DNA from: Diadophis punctatus similis
Lineage: Eukaryota > Chordata > Lepidosauria > Squamata > Dipsadidae
Reading direction: 5' to 3'
Assembly (NCBI GenBank): GCA_023053685.1
Contig: JALIGW010000004.1
Span: forward strand, 85,970,749 to 86,034,748
Length of the DNA stretch: 64,000 nt
A program made the translations under genes and the position numbers. The notes beneath the pieces are model-generated. The model made no database searches. It saw only the letters and a program-made list of their open reading frames with translations, and was not told the DNA's origin. Positions 62,083 to 64,000 of the stretch are shown here, one piece after another. Every line of letters begins with the position of its first letter. The stretch's first letter is position 1.

Positions 62083-62197
62083 TAGAATAGAATAGAATAG
62101 AATAGAATAGAATAGAATAGAATAGAATAGAATAGAATAGAATAGAATAGAATAGAATAGAATAGAATAGAATAGAATAGAATAGAATAGAATAGAA
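62083..62197. repeat. (AGAAT)n pentanucleotide array
   Basis: About 22 nearly perfect units. On the minus strand it is the TTCTA tail of the adjacent LINE. Confidence 0.97.
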
Positions 62198-62960
62198 TTT
62201 TTATTGGCCAAGTGTGACTGGTCACACAAGGAATTTGTCTTTGGTGCATATGCTCTCAGTGTACATAAAAGAAAAAATACGTTCGTCAAGAATCATAAGG
62301 TACAACACTTAATGATAGTCCGGGTACCAATAAGCAATCAAATCATATTAGGAACCAGTCAATGTAAATCATAAGGATACAAGCAAAAAAGTTATAGTCA
62401 TACAGTCATTAGTGGGAGGAGATGGGTGATGGGAACGATGAGAAGATTAATAGTAGTGCAGCCTTAGTGAATAGTTTGACAGTGTTGAGATAATTATTTG
62501 TTTAGCAGAGTGATGGCGTTCGGGGGAAAACTGTTCTTGTGTCTAGTTGTTCTGATGTGCAATGCTCTATAGCATCATTTTGAGGGTAGGAGTTGAAACA
62601 GTTTGTGTCCAGGATGGGAGGGGTCTGTAAATATTTTCACAGCCCTCTTTTTGACTCGTGCAGTGTACAGGTCCTCAATGGAAGGCAGGTTGGCAGCAAT
62701 TGTTTTTTTCTGCAATTCTGATTATCCTCTGAAGTCTGTGTCTGTCTTGTTGGGTTGCAGAACCGAACCAGACAGTTATAGAGGTGCAGATGACAGACTC
62801 AATAATTCCTCTGTAGAACTGGATCAGCAGCTCCTTGGGCAGTTTGAGCTTCCTGAGTTGGTGCAGAAAGAATATTCTTTGTTGTGCTTTTTTTTTCTTG
62901 TGTCTAGTTGTTCTGGTGTGCAGTGCTCTATAGCGTCGTTTTGAGGGTATGTATTGTTTT
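62198..62960 (-). mobile_element. L2/CR1-like LINE 3' part with (TTCTA)n tail
   Basis: The minus strand encodes A-Q-Q-R-I-F-F-L-H-Q-L-R-K-L, L-L-I-Q-F-Y-R-G-I-I-E-S-V and I-T-V-W-F-G-S-A-T-Q-Q-D-R-x-R-L-Q-R-I-I-R, typical of the region after the reverse transcriptase in L2/CR1-like ORF2. The frame then breaks. The C-terminal R-A-L-H-T-R-T-T-R-H-K segment occurs twice: out of frame at about 62536-62590 in its expected place, and again at about 62895-62950 at the 5' edge. The 3' untranslated region at 62198-62290 matches 45631-45870. Confidence 0.9.
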
Positions 62961-63030
62961 GCCAAATATCAAGGCTCACAGCAGGCAGATATAAGCAAGA
63001 ATTGAAATACTGGAAATACTAGAAACAATT

Positions 63031-63218
63031 GTCCCAAATGTGCTTTTTAAAGAGGCAACTGGACTTTCTTTTTTTTTTCTTTGAAGATGTTTCGCTTCTC
63101 ATCCAAGAAGCTTCTTCAGGTCTTCTTCAGCTGAAGAAGCTTCTTGGATGAAAAGTGAAACGTCTTCAAAGAAAAACAAGAAAGTCCCGTTGCCTCTTGA
63201 AAAAGCACATTTGGGACA
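63031..63218. repeat. Fold-back element, copy 3
   Basis: A near-perfect 188-bp palindrome. It opens with gtcccaaatgtgc and closes with gcacatttgggac. The arms contain 'gaggcaactggactttcttt', 'tttcgcttctcatccaagaa' and 'gcttcttcag', and the centre is near 63125. Its arms are shared with copies at 13303 and 57893. Confidence 0.9.
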
Positions 63219-64000
63219 AAGTAGCAATGAATTGCTTGGGTTAATCTTTAACAACACAAAGGGCTGCAGGAAACCATGTCTGGGGTTCACATTTGTAACG
63301 ATAGAGAGGTGAATCACACAGAATGATGTCACCTGTTCTTGCCCTCCAGCGTATTGACCTGTTCTGGTGATATAACATCCAGGAAGTTCAGACAGCCCAT
63401 TGGTAACTCTGCTTCCTGCCTCCTGCCAGTTTTTGAGCTTCAGATCCTACAAGGAGGATGCTGGCTTGAGGGTTCTGGAAGAGCTGTGACGAAAGATCTC
63501 CTGGACACATTCATTTTGCACATGTCAAGGGGGGGGGACATGCAATTTTCCTCCTGAAGTAGAGGTAGCATGGAGGCTCCTGGGGAGCCTTCATATATTT
63601 GGCCTAACAAAGCAGATGAAATAGATGCTTATAGAATGGGCTCATTTCTTGAGCATCCTCCTCTTCCTCTTGTGTGTTCAAAGTTTCACATGTGTTTTCT
63701 ATGTAAGATTATTGTTCCCCAAAAATATTTCATAAACACATAGAAAATACTTATCAACAGAAAGATTGGCTGCTATTTATCCAGCCTCAAAATTTGACCT
63801 ATTCCAGATGATACTTTCCCTTAATTTTCAATATGTAGATGAATACGAAAGACTAACTGCAAGCAGATACTGGTCTTTTTTTTTCCAGGAACACATTATA
63901 TTAAAACCAGTCTTTAGATCCATAAATCAGGTCACTTAAACAATGAGGTTGTGTACTGCAGAAACCAAGACAGTATATACAAGAATGGAAGGAAAAACTG
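63219..64000. other. Single-copy stretch
   Basis: A G run lies at 63529-63538. No gene or family is recognised. Confidence 0.45.

Overview
The window looks like nuclear DNA of a squamate reptile, most probably a colubroid snake. It is AT-leaning, intron- or intergenic-like sequence full of decayed retroelements. The snake assignment is an inference from the repeat set: CR1 LINEs, L2/CR1-like LINEs whose 3' tails run into (AGAAT)n arrays, a squamate L1, tRNA-headed SINEs of at least three kinds (one antisense Sauria-type), CpG-rich hAT-like MITEs, a Helitron, and a 560-bp GATA/GACA array of the type first described as snake Bkm satellite. I found no bacterial features, no operons, no tRNA or rRNA genes, no CRISPR and no recognisable endogenous retrovirus.

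No complete protein-coding gene could be supported. Almost all long open frames are translated microsatellites, CpG-rich MITE sequence or chance. The exceptions are LINE ORF2 C-terminal fragments (CR1 at 40.7-41.2, 46.9-47.8 and 49.0-49.9 kb; L1 at 5.0 and 16.6-18.0 kb; L2-like at 33.6 and 62.1-63.0 kb), an RTE-like C-terminal fragment carried in a 135-codon open frame at 42.3-41.9 kb (minus strand), and one unidentified exon-like open frame with good splice signals at 25.4 kb.

Layout. 0-9 kb: SINE, an hAT-like MITE with 8-bp target duplication, an L2-like LINE 3' end, a tiny L1 insertion flanked by 20-bp repeats, a tail-to-tail SINE pair and a CR1 3' end. 9.4-11.5 kb: two large compound microsatellites. 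11.7-18 kb: Sauria SINE, a fold-back element, and a 1.33-kb 5'-truncated L1 with a clean 14-bp target-site duplication. 20.7-26.7 kb: LINE tails, a 795-bp non-autonomous Helitron, a SINE and the exon-like frame. 26.7-32.6 kb: mostly single-copy. 32.6-41.2 kb: a SINE with a triplicated body, an L2-like insertion, a possible conserved non-coding block, microsatellites, another MITE and CR1. 45.4-50.8 kb: the densest repeat cluster, including two CR1 copies that each carry a related hAT MITE at exactly the same site. 50.8-64 kb: single-copy AT-rich sequence (possible conserved non-coding blocks) with scattered CR1 ends, pyrimidine arrays, two large fold-back palindromes and a LINE with a duplicated segment.

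The most striking observation is the pair of CR1+MITE composites. In both, the 8-bp target duplication spans the CR1 ORF2 stop codon, and the MITE has the same orientation relative to CR1. This suggests either one composite CR1 lineage that retrotransposed with its passenger MITE, or repeated targeting of one CR1 position.
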